A stretch of DNA of 64,000 nt from Linnemannia schmuckeri (Eukaryota; Mortierellomycota; Mortierellomycetes; Mortierellales; Mortierellaceae): contig JANATG010000005.1 of assembly GCA_029449235.1 (NCBI GenBank), positions 248,001 to 312,000 on the forward strand, in the 5' to 3' direction. How positions within the stretch are numbered: position 1 is the stretch's first letter; every line of letters begins with the position of its first letter. Below the pieces are notes generated by a model. The model made no database searches. It worked only from the letters and a program-made list of their open reading frames with translations, and had not been told where the DNA came from. This document shows positions 46,380 to 57,981 of the stretch, one piece after another. The translations under genes were made by a program, and so were the position numbers.

Positions 46380-49078
46380 CTACAGGACGTAGTCGCCCAA
46401 CCAGATCTTGGGCCTTTGACGCGACTCCAAGACCTGCTCACAGACATTGGCCACATGGATCAGCCGCTTTTCATCCCACCACTGCGACATGAACTGGATA
46501 CCAATCGGCAAACCTGTCTCGTACTGGTCACCATTATGGTGTTTGTATTCCTTAGCTGTGTATCCAGCAACAGCAGTGATACCAGGGATACCCGTGAAAT
46601 TGGCCATCATCATGTACTGCATACACTTGACGTTGTTCAAGTAGTTCGACTCGCCGTGTGATTCGGCACCAGCGTGTACCTTGGGTGGCAAGTTGGCAAT
46701 CGTAGGTGTAACAATCACATCGACGACTCCTGCTTTGTGTCCGCCAAGGCAAGGATACTGTGCGTGGTGATGGGGGTCATTCTCCTTGTGACCGAAGAGT
46801 GACTCCAAGAATCGGATGCTGCGTGTTCTCTGCTGCTGTGCTCTTACATAGTCATGAATACGCAAACTAGCCACCATTGCTAACTCCAGTCTTGACTGAT
46901 GATTCAACTTCTTGCGGCCAGTCTGGTTGATTATTTAAGTAGCGAAGAATAAAATGGCGAAGAGTGGGGTAAGAGGAGAAAAGCAGGACGAAAAAGAAGA
47001 TAATGAAGAAGAAGTCCGTGAAGTCAAGCGTTAGAACAGATAAAAATCAGACAAACATGTTGGTCTTTGAATGTAATATCCTAACGCATTCAACACTCAA
47101 GTTACAAAAAGATGATGATACGTACGCTGATCTTGGAAAGCATCTCGCCGGCAATGGTAATATTATGCGCCTTGCCGTTCTCAAAGAGCTCAGGGATTTC
47201 AATATCGACCAGCACAGCACCATGGTCCTTGACAAGGCTGTCAAGCATCTTGTAGCAGACCTGAGCAATCTCGGGGTGAGTCACATCCTCGAACCAACGG
47301 CGGTAGATTCCAATACGCAGGTCTTGCAACTGTCCCTTCTGGGAAGTGAGGCTGGCAGGCGAAGGAAGAACGACGGGTGGCTGGAGAAGCGAGTTGGGAT
47401 CCTATAATTTGCCAGCAAGTAATACTTAAGTGTGAGGTGATCTTCCTTATTCTCAGCCCAGTTTTTTCCTGTGTTCTTGGATTAAGGAGTGAAAAGTACC
47501 TGGTTGTCGCGTCCAGCGATGATGGCGTAGACGATCGACAGGTCCTCCATGGATGCACACATAGGTCCACTGATGGCAACAGTGGGTGCCAAGGGGTACT
47601 CTCCCCGTCCTGAAACGCGTCCTTGAGTAGGCTTCAATCCATATATTCCACAGTACGATGAGGGGATGCGGACCGACCCACCGCCATCACATCCAATTGC
47701 AATTGGGCAAAGTCTAAAGCAAGGTGTTGAAAATAAAGCGACGACCCGTTGTTAATAAGCATTGCCTTCAAATCAAAAAATGAGAAAACCCCACCCATTT
47801 TCACAACGACCGATTGAGCTGATGGAGATTCCTTACCCTGAGCCAACGGCGGCGCCAGAACCTCCGGAACTGCCTCCAGTCGAGTGTGCGGGTCTGTAGG
47901 GGTTGCGAGGGGTCGTGGTGCTGGGATTGAAATTGGTAATTCCCAATCCTGTTGTCCAATTGGGCAGCATTAAAAAAAATATGGATGAATGATTAGATAC
48001 TGCTTCGCCTACACATGCCAACTTTTGATCGATTGAGAGCCTTTATATTTTTTTGTTCTCCATGAAAGGCAATAAATGGCTTACCAATCTCGTGCATGGT
48101 CGATTTGCCGATAATGATAGCTCCATAGCTACGAAGGAGCGCGACCAGATGGGCATCCTTCTTGGCGGGGTTACCCTTGTTGATGTAGCTCGTGCCCACT
48201 CCAGTCTCGAATCCCTCAATGTCAATTTCGTCTATGATAGAAAAGAATAGAGAGTAAATTAATGATCGAGACCATGCGTCGGAGGGATAAATGATTAATT
48301 ACATGTCAACGAAAGAAAAGGTGGAGGAAAGAGACGCGCAGGGGGAGATCTGTGCGCTTTTCTCACACAACAAAACAAATGCACAAACCTTTGACAATGA
48401 CAGGAACGCCATCGACGATGCTCAGTGGTGTTCCGTTCTGGTAACGCGCAGTTGACTGCTGGGCCTGCTTCAAGATCTTTTCCTTGTTCCAGTTCCAGAC
48501 GGCTCCTAGGGATGGTGACACCTCGCTAGAGGCTTGAATGCGCTCGATCAATTGCTCCGCAACCTACACGATGTTTGACACGAGGGTTTGTCAAGACTCA
48601 TATATCTCCTTGAATGACATTACGACAAAGGAACAGAAAAAGGAATTACCTTGTTAGGGGTACATTTTCCAGACTTGTAGGCGACATAAAAGTCGCGGCA
48701 TGTCAAGAAGCGATGATTCTCCTCTCCTCCTGCCACTTTCACACCAAAAGTCTTCGCAGCTTGGGCATCAGCATCCCTCTGCAAAGCCATCAAATAATCC
48801 TGAGCAGCAACCGTGTTGGTCTTGGGGTCGGCAACAGCGGACTGGACCATTTTTTCGACAGGTGTCCAGATAGGCATGGTGGTGGGTGCCTCGGTATAGT
48901 CCCTGTCGCGAAGGACGTAGAGTCCGGCATCGGCACAGAGGTAGGATGTGATTCCGAGGGGTTCACCGACGAGCTCGAGAAAGTTGGTGAGGAAAGCCAG
49001 GAGTCTTCCAGAGATGATGGGGGTCTTGGGATCGACAAGGTTGTAGGTTGATGATGAGGGCGTTGTGTTGTGGGTCAT
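46380..49078 (-). CDS. amidase-signature family hydrolase
   Basis: Seven exons (48650-49078, 48389-48563, 48085-48231, 47837-47948, 47500-47713, 47126-47401, 46380-46922) give 631 aa. The amidase signature is complete: DGVPVIVKD gives catalytic Lys201, STGGSSGGSGAAVGSG gives the cis-Ser (about 277), and GCDGGGSVRIPSSYCG gives nucleophile Ser301. The spacing of 24 between the two serines equals that of fatty-acid amide hydrolase. It should cleave C-N amide bonds, but the substrate cannot be told; fatty-acid amides or general aliphatic amides are possible. Residues 1-140 form an N-terminal extension typical of fungal acetamidase/FAAH-like proteins. No membrane segment is evident. The ATG at 49078 has A at -3; upstream in-frame starts lie in the leader. 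Confidence 0.92.
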
Positions 49079-49590
49079 GGTCGTGGAATGAGCAGAGGGA
49101 GGAAGAGGGGGAGAGGAAAGTGATGAACAAAGAAGGGATGGAATGAGAAGGGATGGAATGAGAAGGGATGGAATGAGAAGAAGAGGCATATATAACTGCC
49201 CGCACCGTGCAGGTGCAGAAGACATGGACCAACTCCGCCAACAAAGTCGGTTCAATTTGAGCCGAACAAACAGGTTCCACAATTAATTTTTAGTCAGGCA
49301 TACGCCCATGCTCAGCAATCCCAAGTTCTCAACTGCGCTTTAACACAGAACAACCCTCGAAATTACTTCAAAAACGACTTGAACCGGGGATGAACAAGAG
49401 CCTCCGTGTTTCTTTGGAAGGGACGACATGGCCCATACTATATTGACATGTAGGCCGAAAGGTAATTCCCTCCAGCCCTTCCAAGCCCCCCTCCCTTCCA
49501 CAAGATTTGGTGGCGTCAATACAGCAACCTTCCAAACGATGAACATAAAAAAAATTACTGACGTATTGTGGTATATGACTACGATAGCTA
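49079..49590 (-). promoter_or_regulatory. amidase promoter and ERG27 3' flank
   Basis: 512-base tandem spacer. Near the amidase start there are three perfect 15-base repeats (49136-49180). The rest should be the ERG27 3' UTR. No gene is seen. Confidence 0.45.
49136..49180. repeat. three perfect 15-base tandem copies upstream of the amidase gene
   Basis: The unit GGATGGAATGAGAAG occurs at 49136-49150, 49151-49165 and 49166-49180, 58-102 bases before the amidase ATG, so probably in its leader or core promoter. Confidence 0.92.
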
Positions 49591-51091
49591 CTACTTCTTA
49601 GCAACAAGGACCTCCTGCCTCAACGCCTCCAACCTCCCCACAACAACCTCCGCCTGACTACGCTCATACTCGACAACCTTCTCAACCTTCAAAAACTCCT
49701 GCCCAAAATTCCTCACGCAACTTCCATACTTGCTCCTATAATCTAGCTTCTCCACCGGTTGCTTCAGCGCCACATAGACGTTCGATTTTGCCCCGTGGTG
49801 GCCGGTGATGGTTTGGTTGTGTTCACCAAAAATGATTCGGACCGCATAGTGCAGAGCTAGGCGGAGGAGGACGATCCAGGCGGCCAGACCGCCGATCCCG
49901 CTGCCGACTACTCCTGGTTGTGTACACAGCGAGATGATGTGCTTCTTTGTAGTGGTAGCAGTAGTGGTGGTGGTAGGGGTGGTGTTTGTGGCGATGGCGG
50001 TTTTGGATGTAGACCGGGTGATCCTTCTGGTAGGCGTAGAAGCCCCACTCGTCTCCGATCCCGAAGAAGCAGCCGATGCATCTCCACCTGCACCTGCAGA
50101 ATGCACAGACGCCATGTCTGAATCCGAAAAGTCGGACCCAGCCCACTCTTCATTCAATCGAATAGCCAACAGATCCGTGACCCATTTCGAGGACTCGTAA
50201 GGCTGGATGGCTTCTAATCCTTGCCAGTCATCGATCCGAAAACTGGCCTTCTCGGCGGTCATTGAGCCTGTCCAGATGACTCTTCCTGGATCCTCTTCCG
50301 TCTTGCTCAGCACCTCCTCCAATCCCTTGATCTAATCGTTGTTATTCGTGAGAATTGGCAGTTGATTGTCAGTAACCATGGTCATAATTAAATACATCCT
50401 TTAAAACAACAGACCCCGCCTTTTCCCTCACATTTCTTCCTCCCAAGATATTGAGTTCTTTCCTTACCATAAGGTAATGCCCAAAGACATTACAAGCAAG
50501 CACATTTCCGATACCATCCTCCGTCAGATACTGTTTCGGCTGCACCAACACATCCGACCTCGTCACAAGGTCTCTGGGGGATTTAAACATATCCGTGAAG
50601 ATCTTGCCCCACATCAACCCTACACTCGGCAAGATGCCCGCATTACAGAACAAGAAATCGACTCTGTCATGTTGAGCGAGAATCCGGGCGTTGAATGCGA
50701 GGACGGAGGATGAGCTTCCGACGTCGACGAGTTCTATCTTGAGTTCTGGGGCGTGAAAGACACGCTGTTGCTTTTTGTTGTTCTGGATGTGTTGCATTTG
50801 TCTGGCGCTGAAGTGCACCTGGAGGGAAGTAAGGGCTTCTTGGGCACGGGCTTTGTTCCGGCAGGCGAGGATGACGGTGAGGGGGAAGGGGGATTCGTCG
50901 ACTAGACGCTGTACAATCGAGTACCCTACACCACTATTAACGAAGAAAGGAATTGACAGAAAGAAAGATAACGATCAATTAGGGTTACAGTCAGAGGTCA
51001 TTGGTTTGTATCACCAAAAGTTTGTTAGTGAGAGACAAAATCCTTACGAGTTGGCGCCTGTGACGATGGCGACTTTGCGTTCGATGGCCAT
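49591..51091 (-). CDS. ERG27: 3-keto-steroid reductase (sterol C-4 demethylation), SDR family
   Basis: Three exons (51048-51091, 50468-50933, 49591-50331) give 416 aa. The Rossmann start TGANSGVGYS (11-20) binds NADPH. CNAG, NVFGHYLM, the catalytic Ser193 and the YESSK motif (Tyr215, Lys219) give the short-chain dehydrogenase site. The layout and the CTQPGVV segment fit Erg27 rather than a general SDR. Erg27 reduces the 3-ketone during removal of C-4 methyl groups in ergosterol synthesis, at the endoplasmic reticulum and lipid droplets with Erg25, Erg26 and Erg28. A Ser/Thr-rich insertion (about residues 240-300) precedes CTQPGVV and is not typical. A hydrophobic stretch (LAAWIVLLRLALHYAVRIIF) may anchor it to membrane. 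Confidence 0.9.
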
Positions 51092-51837
51092 GATGGCGAA
51101 TGAGTATTGCAAGGATGTGAAGTGATCAAGGTGTGGAGAGGAATGAATTTAGAAAAATTGAAAAGAAAAAAGGAAAAGAAGATCAGATGCTGGACATCTC
51201 CGCTTTTTGCATAAGAGGGGGTGGGGTGATTTTTCATAGACCGAATATCGTACGATAATCCAAACAATTCCTTGTGCATTGCAGCCCACAGACATTTGGT
51301 ACTTAATTGGCAGGGGGCCAGACCTGGGTTCATCTTCTATACATACTCATTTCACATGATTCATTCACTATCATTGTTGCTTTCCAACCATTTGCGCATC
51401 CTGTACTTCACAGTGATTCAAAAACAGCAAAACGCTTAATTGATGTGTTTTTTTGTCAATATGATTTTATTGTCGCCAAAAAGAATAGCAAGAAAAAAAA
51501 AAAAAAAAAAAAAAAAAAGAGAGAGAGAGAGAGAGTTGAGAGTTGTAGTTGGGGCTCCCTCCGGGTTATCGGATCCATTGGGCGCCCATTTATGTTGCAT
51601 GTTGTGTCTAACATCGTCCGTTGTCATGTCCTGTCCTGTCCTGTACTGTACTGTCGTGTCGATACTGAATACTGATAGCAGTTCAAGTTAAGAAATAAAA
51701 GCCCATCTACGCCTCGCCACAATGCAGGAAGAGGGGGTAAAAAGGGTGGGCGCTTTTCCTTCCATGGGCTGAGATATTTAGAGACCGGCGCCAAAACTAT
51801 CAAAGAAAAAATAACAGGAAACAACAAACACGAAATT
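51092..51837. other. spacer between ERG27 and AHA1
   Basis: 746 bases holding the ERG27 promoter and AHA1 3' UTR. A run of 26 A (51493-51518) followed by a short GA repeat lies in it, plus TGTCC/TGTAC pentamer repeats near 51627-51655. No gene is recognised. Confidence 0.5.
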
Positions 51838-53370
51838 TTATTTTTTAGAAAACCAGAATCCAAGGGCAAACGCAGTCAGTACAGCGAGTCCAGCTCCCGT
51901 GTACACCCCAGCACCAGCACCAGAACCACCAGCGATCTTCGTCTTCTTGTCAGTCCGACGACGACGCTTCTGTTTCTTGTCTGATTGTGATTTTGAAACT
52001 GTAGTAGCATCATTTGACATGGTAGTGGTAGTGACAAGTCCTACGTACCCGAATGTGCGCTTGATCTCGGCCCAGTAGTAGTTACTCCAGTTCTGGCGGG
52101 TTATGTCCTGCTCTCCGACGGGGACGCCCTCCTGCTTGAACTTGATTACCGTCGAGTTGGTGTTCTGTGTGATCTCCATCGTCACCGTCGAGTAATGGCC
52201 TGTTTCAGCAAGATCAAAATATATGTATGAGTATAACGACTCCTGAATGCATATCTTGACCCCTCGCTCATGTAAAAATTTAGATTAATCAAGACAACAT
52301 AGTTTCACAGGGTGATCGTACCTGCGGGCCATGAGCTCAGACGCCAGCTCTGAACAATCTTCTTGTCCTCAACCAACTCCTTGATCTCTCCCGTAACAGA
52401 GTCGCCAAACAGGCTGAACTTGGTACCAACCTTGGCCTCAATCGTCGACTTGTTGCTGCGTGTCCAGATCTGAACCTTGACCTGGTTCAAAAGCACGTCG
52501 TAAATATCGTGTGCCGATGCCTGCAACTCCACAGTGTCCTCCAAAGTCGTAGTATTGACGGTACCGGGGGCAGCAGCAGGAGAAGAGGCAGCAGAGGCAG
52601 CAGCCTTGACGCCGGGGGCAGGGGAAGGAGTAGGAGTGGGGACAGGGGTCGAGGGCTTGGACATCTCTCCCTCAATCTGCACGTCCTTTCCGTGAACTAC
52701 ATTGGATCAGCAACAGAAGACACACACAAAAGGGCGAAGAGTTTGATTAGCTGTTCTTTCTCCATTGGGTCCTCTATCCCGTCCTTGATTTCTCTCATTC
52801 TGTCATTTTCCTTTCTTTTCAGATAAACTCCCCTTCTCAATACCATCATTACCTCTTCTCTCTTTCTTTAACTGTTGTTTCTTTCACTCTTTTCACCTCT
52901 TTTCTTTCCTTTGTATTGTCGAGTCCACTAGTATACCATCCATAGTGACCTATGTTTTCCTGATCCAATAAATTACCTTTGATAAGGTCGGCAGCAAAGA
53001 CAGACAACTTCTTGCGGAGAAGAGGAGCCAAGCTCTTGCGGATCAAATCCCTAACGGGCTGCTTTGCAGTGCTATCAGCATCAACACTAACATCAAACTA
53101 CATTCCATTCGAAAAAAAACATAATAGATAAAATGGTTGTTAGTTGAGTTGAGGTCTGATATTTATCCAATTGGTTCCTGAATCACATTTTCGCTAAACA
53201 CAAAAAAAAAGAAAAAAAAGCGTTGATTTTTTTCTGTTTAGATTGATTTGCAAGAGACTTACGACATAATCATCCTCGTCGGTATCATGGGCAACTTCGG
53301 GGATCTCGATTTTGCCAGTAACAGCGGTGCCGTCAGCCGTTGTGCCTAATCAATATTACGATATCCAAGT

Positions 53371-53403
<33 letters not shown>

Positions 53404-53935
53404 AACGTGCGATTGATTGGTAAGTGATTCAGTTTCCAATTGTTACCACTTTTACAAAACAAACAAATCAGACAAGTCGCCACCCGCAAAAGGATCATAT
53501 CTAACCTTCAAAGGTCATGGTGATAGCGACGTCAAAGATGGTGATGATCTTGCCCTTGCGCTGGTTGACGTCAACATCTCCGGTGACGGAGGTGACGGCG
53601 AGGGTCTTGACGGAGCTGCCGTTGGCCTCGGCGGAGACACCGCTCAGCTCGGTCTCGAAGTAGGTCTTTGCCCAGTTGATGCAGTTCTTATCAACCCAGT
53701 GCCTACATTCGCCAAGGAAATAAAATGGATTTGGTCCAAGGGAGAACAAAAAGTAAAGAGACAAGGGAGAGGGGAAGAGGGAGGGAAGTACCGAAACAAT
53801 AAAAGAAAAATCGTTAGTCAGCCATGCAAAGGTCCAAAAAAGTAATTTCCAGTAAAGCGGCAATCAGACAGAGAAAGAGAGTTCTTCGTTGTTATAGGCG
53901 GGTAGACGTTACCAGTTGTTAACGTTGCGACTCAT
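51838..53935 (-). CDS. AHA1: Aha1-type activator of Hsp90 ATPase with a C-terminal hydrophobic tail
   Basis: Six exons (53913-53935, 53506-53702, 53263-53345, 52977-53097, 52322-52696, 51838-52199) give 386 aa. The N-terminal NNWHWVDKNCINWAKTYF is the Aha1 signature; the Aha_N domain runs to about residue 150. A proline/alanine linker precedes the AHSA1 domain (TVELQASAHDIYDVL, FSLFGDSVTGEI, WSNYYWAEIKRTF). It stimulates Hsp90 ATP turnover in the cytosol. Unusually, after the normal end there are about 60 more residues: a basic patch (KKQKRRRRTDKKTK, 341-354) and a hydrophobic segment (GVYTGAGLAVLTAFALGFWF, about 364-383) ending in SKK, which looks like a tail anchor. The extension is in the last exon with no splice needed. 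Intron 2 holds A29 on the plus strand. Confidence 0.93.
53373..53401. repeat. A29 run in AHA1 intron 2
   Basis: Twenty-nine A on the plus strand (T on the coding strand), 27 bases before the exon 3 acceptor at 53346, so it can act as the polypyrimidine tract. Confidence 0.9.
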
Positions 53936-54147
53936 TGTAGAAGATGTGTGTGTTGAAAGAAGGTTGTGTGAGGAGGAATGGAGAGGAGAGATGTGGAAGA
54001 AATGAATGGAAAACAATCGATCGATCGAAAAAAAAGTCGTTGTTAAGCGAGACTTTTCTGATAATCAAGTCACGTGCAAACCCTTCGCCCAGTCCAATGT
54101 CGTAATTGATTCTTCAGGTCCGATCAATTTTTTATTGGAGGCGTTTT

Positions 54148-56271
54148 TTAGGAAGTAGCCGGAGAAGGCACGGCCATGAGGGCAAGGTTCTCGAGAGAAG
54201 TCTCCTTGTCGACATAATAGACCAACTCAGCATCATACCCGTGCTCCTTCAAATATCGCACACGACCGACATCCAGCAGCCGCTTGCACTGCAGCCCAAG
54301 GCGCTCCCGTTCCTGGAAATCCAGCGCAATGTTCGATCTAAAATCCAGACGCAGAACACAGAACAGCGAAGAGTGGTTAGTAGTTGCAAACCGAAAAAAC
54401 CCATCCATACAAACAGTGAACAAGACAATGATGAAGTTACCCAAGTCGATCCAGCTCCTTGTCGGCGACAATGCTATGCTCATCATCACCGCCAATAGCC
54501 TGCTTTTCTGAACCTCCTTCATCTGCGGTCTCTGTCTTAGTCTGGTTTACACAAACAGCCCAGCTACTCATGCGGGTCAGGTACACGAATTCCTCGGGAC
54601 TGATATCGATCTCCTTCAAAAACTCCTGGTTAGGGTACATGTAGTGGTGGCAGAGTTGGTGACAGCAGAGAGCAATCAAGATTCCCTTGACAGGCGAAGG
54701 CAGTTTGCTGTGTCCCATCTCGCTATTTTGAGTGCAAATTATAAAAGAAATTAGGTCCGCATCCTAATAATTTTTCTGGTGTACCCGACGATAATAAGCC
54801 TTCAAAACTTACGATTTCTGGTAGTTGATAAGGCACTTGAGGGTGATGTCTGTAGCGCCTCCACAAAGATGCTTTGAGACAGCAACAACTGGCTTCTTTT
54901 CCACATATTCCGCCTCTTTGGGTGTTGCCTCTGCCTCTCCCTCGCCATCCTGGATACCCTGCGCAGTTGCCTTGACAGGGATTTCCCGCTGCGTTGCCGT
55001 AACATCCCTCCTCAACTCGGGGACCTCTGCCAACACAAGATCCTTGATATCCATGGTATGCCTCTTGACCAACGACTTGATCTCCTCCAACCCCAAAAGG
55101 GCGCTATCAAACTTGTTGCGGGGAGGTGTGCGATCCACAAGGACAAACGTCGCAGTTCCATGATCATCTACTGCAATCTTGAGGTAGTTTGATAACTCTC
55201 CGCGGCCAGCTCCAAACTCGACATAGCAGGTCGAAGGGTCATCTAGCATGTTCAGCCTCTTCATGTTTCCGAGAAGCGAGGCCTGCTGGTGCGCGTGCTT
55301 GATGTTCTTGACGATCTTTCTATATTAGTTTGCAATGAGAGAATCCATAGTCATGGTTTGTAAGCCTTCATGCCCTCGTGGAGTTTTTTTTCCATTGCCG
55401 CAAAAGCATCATTTCATTCAGGCTTCTGCGCCAGAAGAAGAATAACGTACTTGCGTTCATTTAGGGCAGGGTGATCGAGAATAACTGTCCTGATCTCAGG
55501 AACATGTTTGGCATGCAAATCCTGGATCTTCTTGATCAGTGCCAAAAGCTGTTCCTGAGTAAGCTCTGCCAACACTTCGCTCTTGCCAGCAGTCGATGTT
55601 TCCAACACTTCAAATCCTGTGGGCTGTCTCTCAGGTGCGGGCAAGGTCAGATTAACATCCAGTGAAAAATGAGCAGGGTTTTCCTTGGGTCTTGCGTTAC
55701 ACTTGAACAAATGCGCCTTCAAGTCGTCCTCCCATGCAGTACTATTTTTGTAGTTCAGGAGATAATAAAATCCATGTTAGTGAACATAGTGATAAAACCT
55801 GAAGATAGATCATACTAGTAATACGAAAGTAGCTTACTGGCTGGGATCGAAGGGACATGGAATGCGCTTCCTGGCAGGCTCCTGACCGGCTTCTGATGAC
55901 GCGGCAGTGGTGTCGAGCATAGAATGTTCTCCACAAAACTTGACGCCCAGCTTTGTTGTCAGGCTGCAGTACTTGTTCTTGCTGATCAACAAATAGTGAC
56001 ACTGACGAGGGCGATCAGGAATAGGTGGTGGTGGTGCTATTTAGCGATAAAGGTTTTTTAATGAGGGAAGTAAGACTGTAAGTACAATTACTCCAATCGT
56101 TTTCCAAGATGTGTCCTGTGAAAATGGTAGAAGTGTTTTTTAGGCACCTTGCACTTTTTGACGCTTGGTGCGCCTCCGTTGGTTGAGGACTGGTGGTTCG
56201 AGTGTTCCTGCGAGTGCTTGGGCAATTGCGTCCGGCTGTGTGTTCTCATGCGGTCTCTTTGTGTCAGACAT
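54148..56271 (-). CDS. TRM13: tRNA 2'-O-methyltransferase Trm13
   Basis: Six exons (56148-56271, 55838-56036, 55451-55741, 54813-55319, 54441-54722, 54148-54337) give 530 aa. The CCCH zinc finger of the family is visible (QCHYLLISKNKYCSLTTKLG then FCGEH), followed by a CHHC finger (CPFDPSHTAWEDDLKAHLFK then C), split by intron 2. The methyltransferase core has YVEFGAGRGELSNYL for SAM binding and SKHLCGGATD, both diagnostic of Trm13. It methylates the ribose at position 4 of the acceptor stem in Gly, His and Pro tRNAs. A low-complexity acidic insertion (about residues 290-330) precedes SKHLCGG. Only 212 bases separate its stop from the AHA1 start, and 228 bases separate its start from the divergent next gene. 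Confidence 0.94.
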
Positions 56272-56314
56272 GGTTGAAAGTGTTTGCGAGTGATGGAGTG
56301 TAGCATCCGAAAGG

Positions 56315-56345
<31 letters not shown>

Positions 56346-56499
56346 CTGTTTTGAACACAATTTAAAGTGCGGGTGACTGCGAACTAAAGCGCCACCAAGC
56401 CCAATTCGAACCTGGCCCACTAACGAACGGCCTCCTGAACCGTGACATCCCCTTCCAGTCCTCTTCACACCTCCTTAAAACACTCACACCTCTCACACC
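56272..56499. promoter_or_regulatory. short bidirectional promoter with A28 tract
   Basis: A 228-base spacer between the divergent starts of TRM13 and the CCDC28-like gene. An A28 run at 56315-56342 lies in it. The two genes must share this promoter. The 100 bases before the plus-strand ATG are C/A-rich. Confidence 0.6.
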
Positions 56500-57154
56500 A
56501 TGAACAATCGTACAGGACCATCAACATCAGGCTCAACAGGCAAAACTGCCACAGGTGCATCCTCACAGGACTCATTCGCATATGAACCCCGACAGAACAA
56601 CGGAACCGGAGGAAGCGGCGGCAGCAATGGAGGTGGTGGGTATTACATCCCTCCAGCATCAGAATTAACATCATCCAACCATGACCGGGCCTTGGGGGTC
56701 ATCGATGCCGCTTTCGAACAGACTGACCGTATGCTTGATGAGCGGGACATGAAAGCCTTTGGTGAGTCTCTACGGGTGTTTCAAAAGTCTGCCGTCCTTG
56801 ACTAAATATTTAGCTATACTCGTATCGTGTTTGACTGCCCTGTGACTGATCAAGTACTTATTCACTGTAGGCGACAACTCTGAGAGTATCTTCCAGGAAC
56901 TGATCAAGATCCGCAAGAAGCAATTGGCACTGGCAGCGAAACATATTGGGATTGAGACGGTAGCTGATGACGACAAGTCTCTGGCACCAGACGGCAAACT
57001 GCTCGACGCGGCAGACAAAGATGAGATCGACCCTCTGCAGTTTGCACGGAAAGGACAGGAACTACAGGACCTCATGTCCAGCGTAAGGGGTTTTCTCTCT
57101 ATGTTTTTTTTCATGTCGAAGCATGCTGATGCGGTAACGGGTTTATACTGATTC

Positions 57155-57217
<63 letters not shown>

Positions 57218-57433
57218 ATTATGTTCTTCTTGGATAGCTTGAGGATCTTGGTCGCTCAATGTAAGTCTCGACGGCTCATGTTCCTCCCTGGATGTCATGG
57301 ATCAATTGACACTCTCAATAGCTATTAACAATATGTATCCTTGAATTTTGCTGCATACAGGTCCGACTTTCATGAGCTCTCGAATTCGACAAACAAGCAA
57401 CCCCTTTCGTCAACTAACCTCTCCAGAAAATAA
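56500..57433 (+). CDS. small coiled-coil protein, possibly CCDC28-like
   Basis: Four exons (56500-56761, 56871-57082, 57238-57260, 57361-57433) give 189 aa; the third is a 23-base microexon. Residues 1-60 are Gly/Ser-rich. The rest is helical: a first helix ending in ERDMKAFGDNSESIFQEL, then LIKIRKKQLALAAKHIGIE, and a final helix GQELQDLMSSLEDLGRSM. The order, including a KxxAFG turn and a closing LxxLEDL helix, resembles animal CCDC28A/B, but this is pattern recall and not an alignment. Intron 3's (CT)28 lies just before the microexon. Function is unknown; CCDC28B in animals is linked to ciliary biology and mTORC2. Expression is probably shared with TRM13. Confidence 0.7.
57159..57214. repeat. 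(CT)28 microsatellite
   Basis: Fifty-six bases of pure CT, inside intron 2 of the CCDC28-like gene, 24 bases before the acceptor at 57237. It doubles as the polypyrimidine tract of the microexon acceptor. Confidence 0.95.
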
Positions 57434-57687
57434 AAAGCCCGTCCATTAAAAAATGGAGAATCAACACTCGTCCGTTACTTTTATTATCTACAGGACCAAA
57501 AATCCGTGATTGCTCCTGGATGACATTTCCTGAAAAGAGGGTTGAAGGGACGTGAGCGTCGGCTGTGATAGTTGTTTTTTCTGAGTATGGTACAATAATG
57601 GGTGTAGGATGATGTAAAAATTCGTGCTGGTTTCTGCTCCTGTTCCTGTTCCTGTCAGGGCAGAAGTTATTGTGTCGGTATATGTCT

Positions 57688-57981
57688 TTACTTGGAACTG
57701 CTTGGGAACCAGCCGTCTGTCCGGATCCTCTCGACCTTCCTCGTAACTAGCTCGCGAAGTGTCCACTCTCGGGGGTGATCCCGTTCGTAGAGGAAGTATG
57801 CTCCGAATCCGCAGGCTAATGAAAAGACGACATCGCCTCTCCTACAAAATAAACCATTAATTTGCATGTCGGATCAGTCTATGGTCTTCGTTTGGACATG
57901 ATGTGGCAAAGTAATGGCGTGAAAGGGGACATAAAGAGGACGGTACTTTGAGATGAAGTGTGCGTAACGGACGGGTGCCAT
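57688..57981 (-). CDS. 62-aa single-span membrane protein, NCE101-like
   Basis: Two exons (57947-57981, 57688-57841) join through a 105-base intron (GTACCG donor, TTTTGTAG acceptor) into a 62-aa frame that begins MAPVRYAHFISK and ends WFPSSSK. One membrane segment (VVFSLACGFGAYFLY) is followed by ERDHPREWTLRELVTRK. The short N-terminus, single span, YER turn and basic L-rich tail resemble the fungal NCE101 family, named for non-classical protein export in budding yeast; its exact role is unclear. The single-frame view hides this gene because both exons are short. It converges with the CCDC28-like gene (254 bases apart) and diverges from TDG. Confidence 0.68.
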
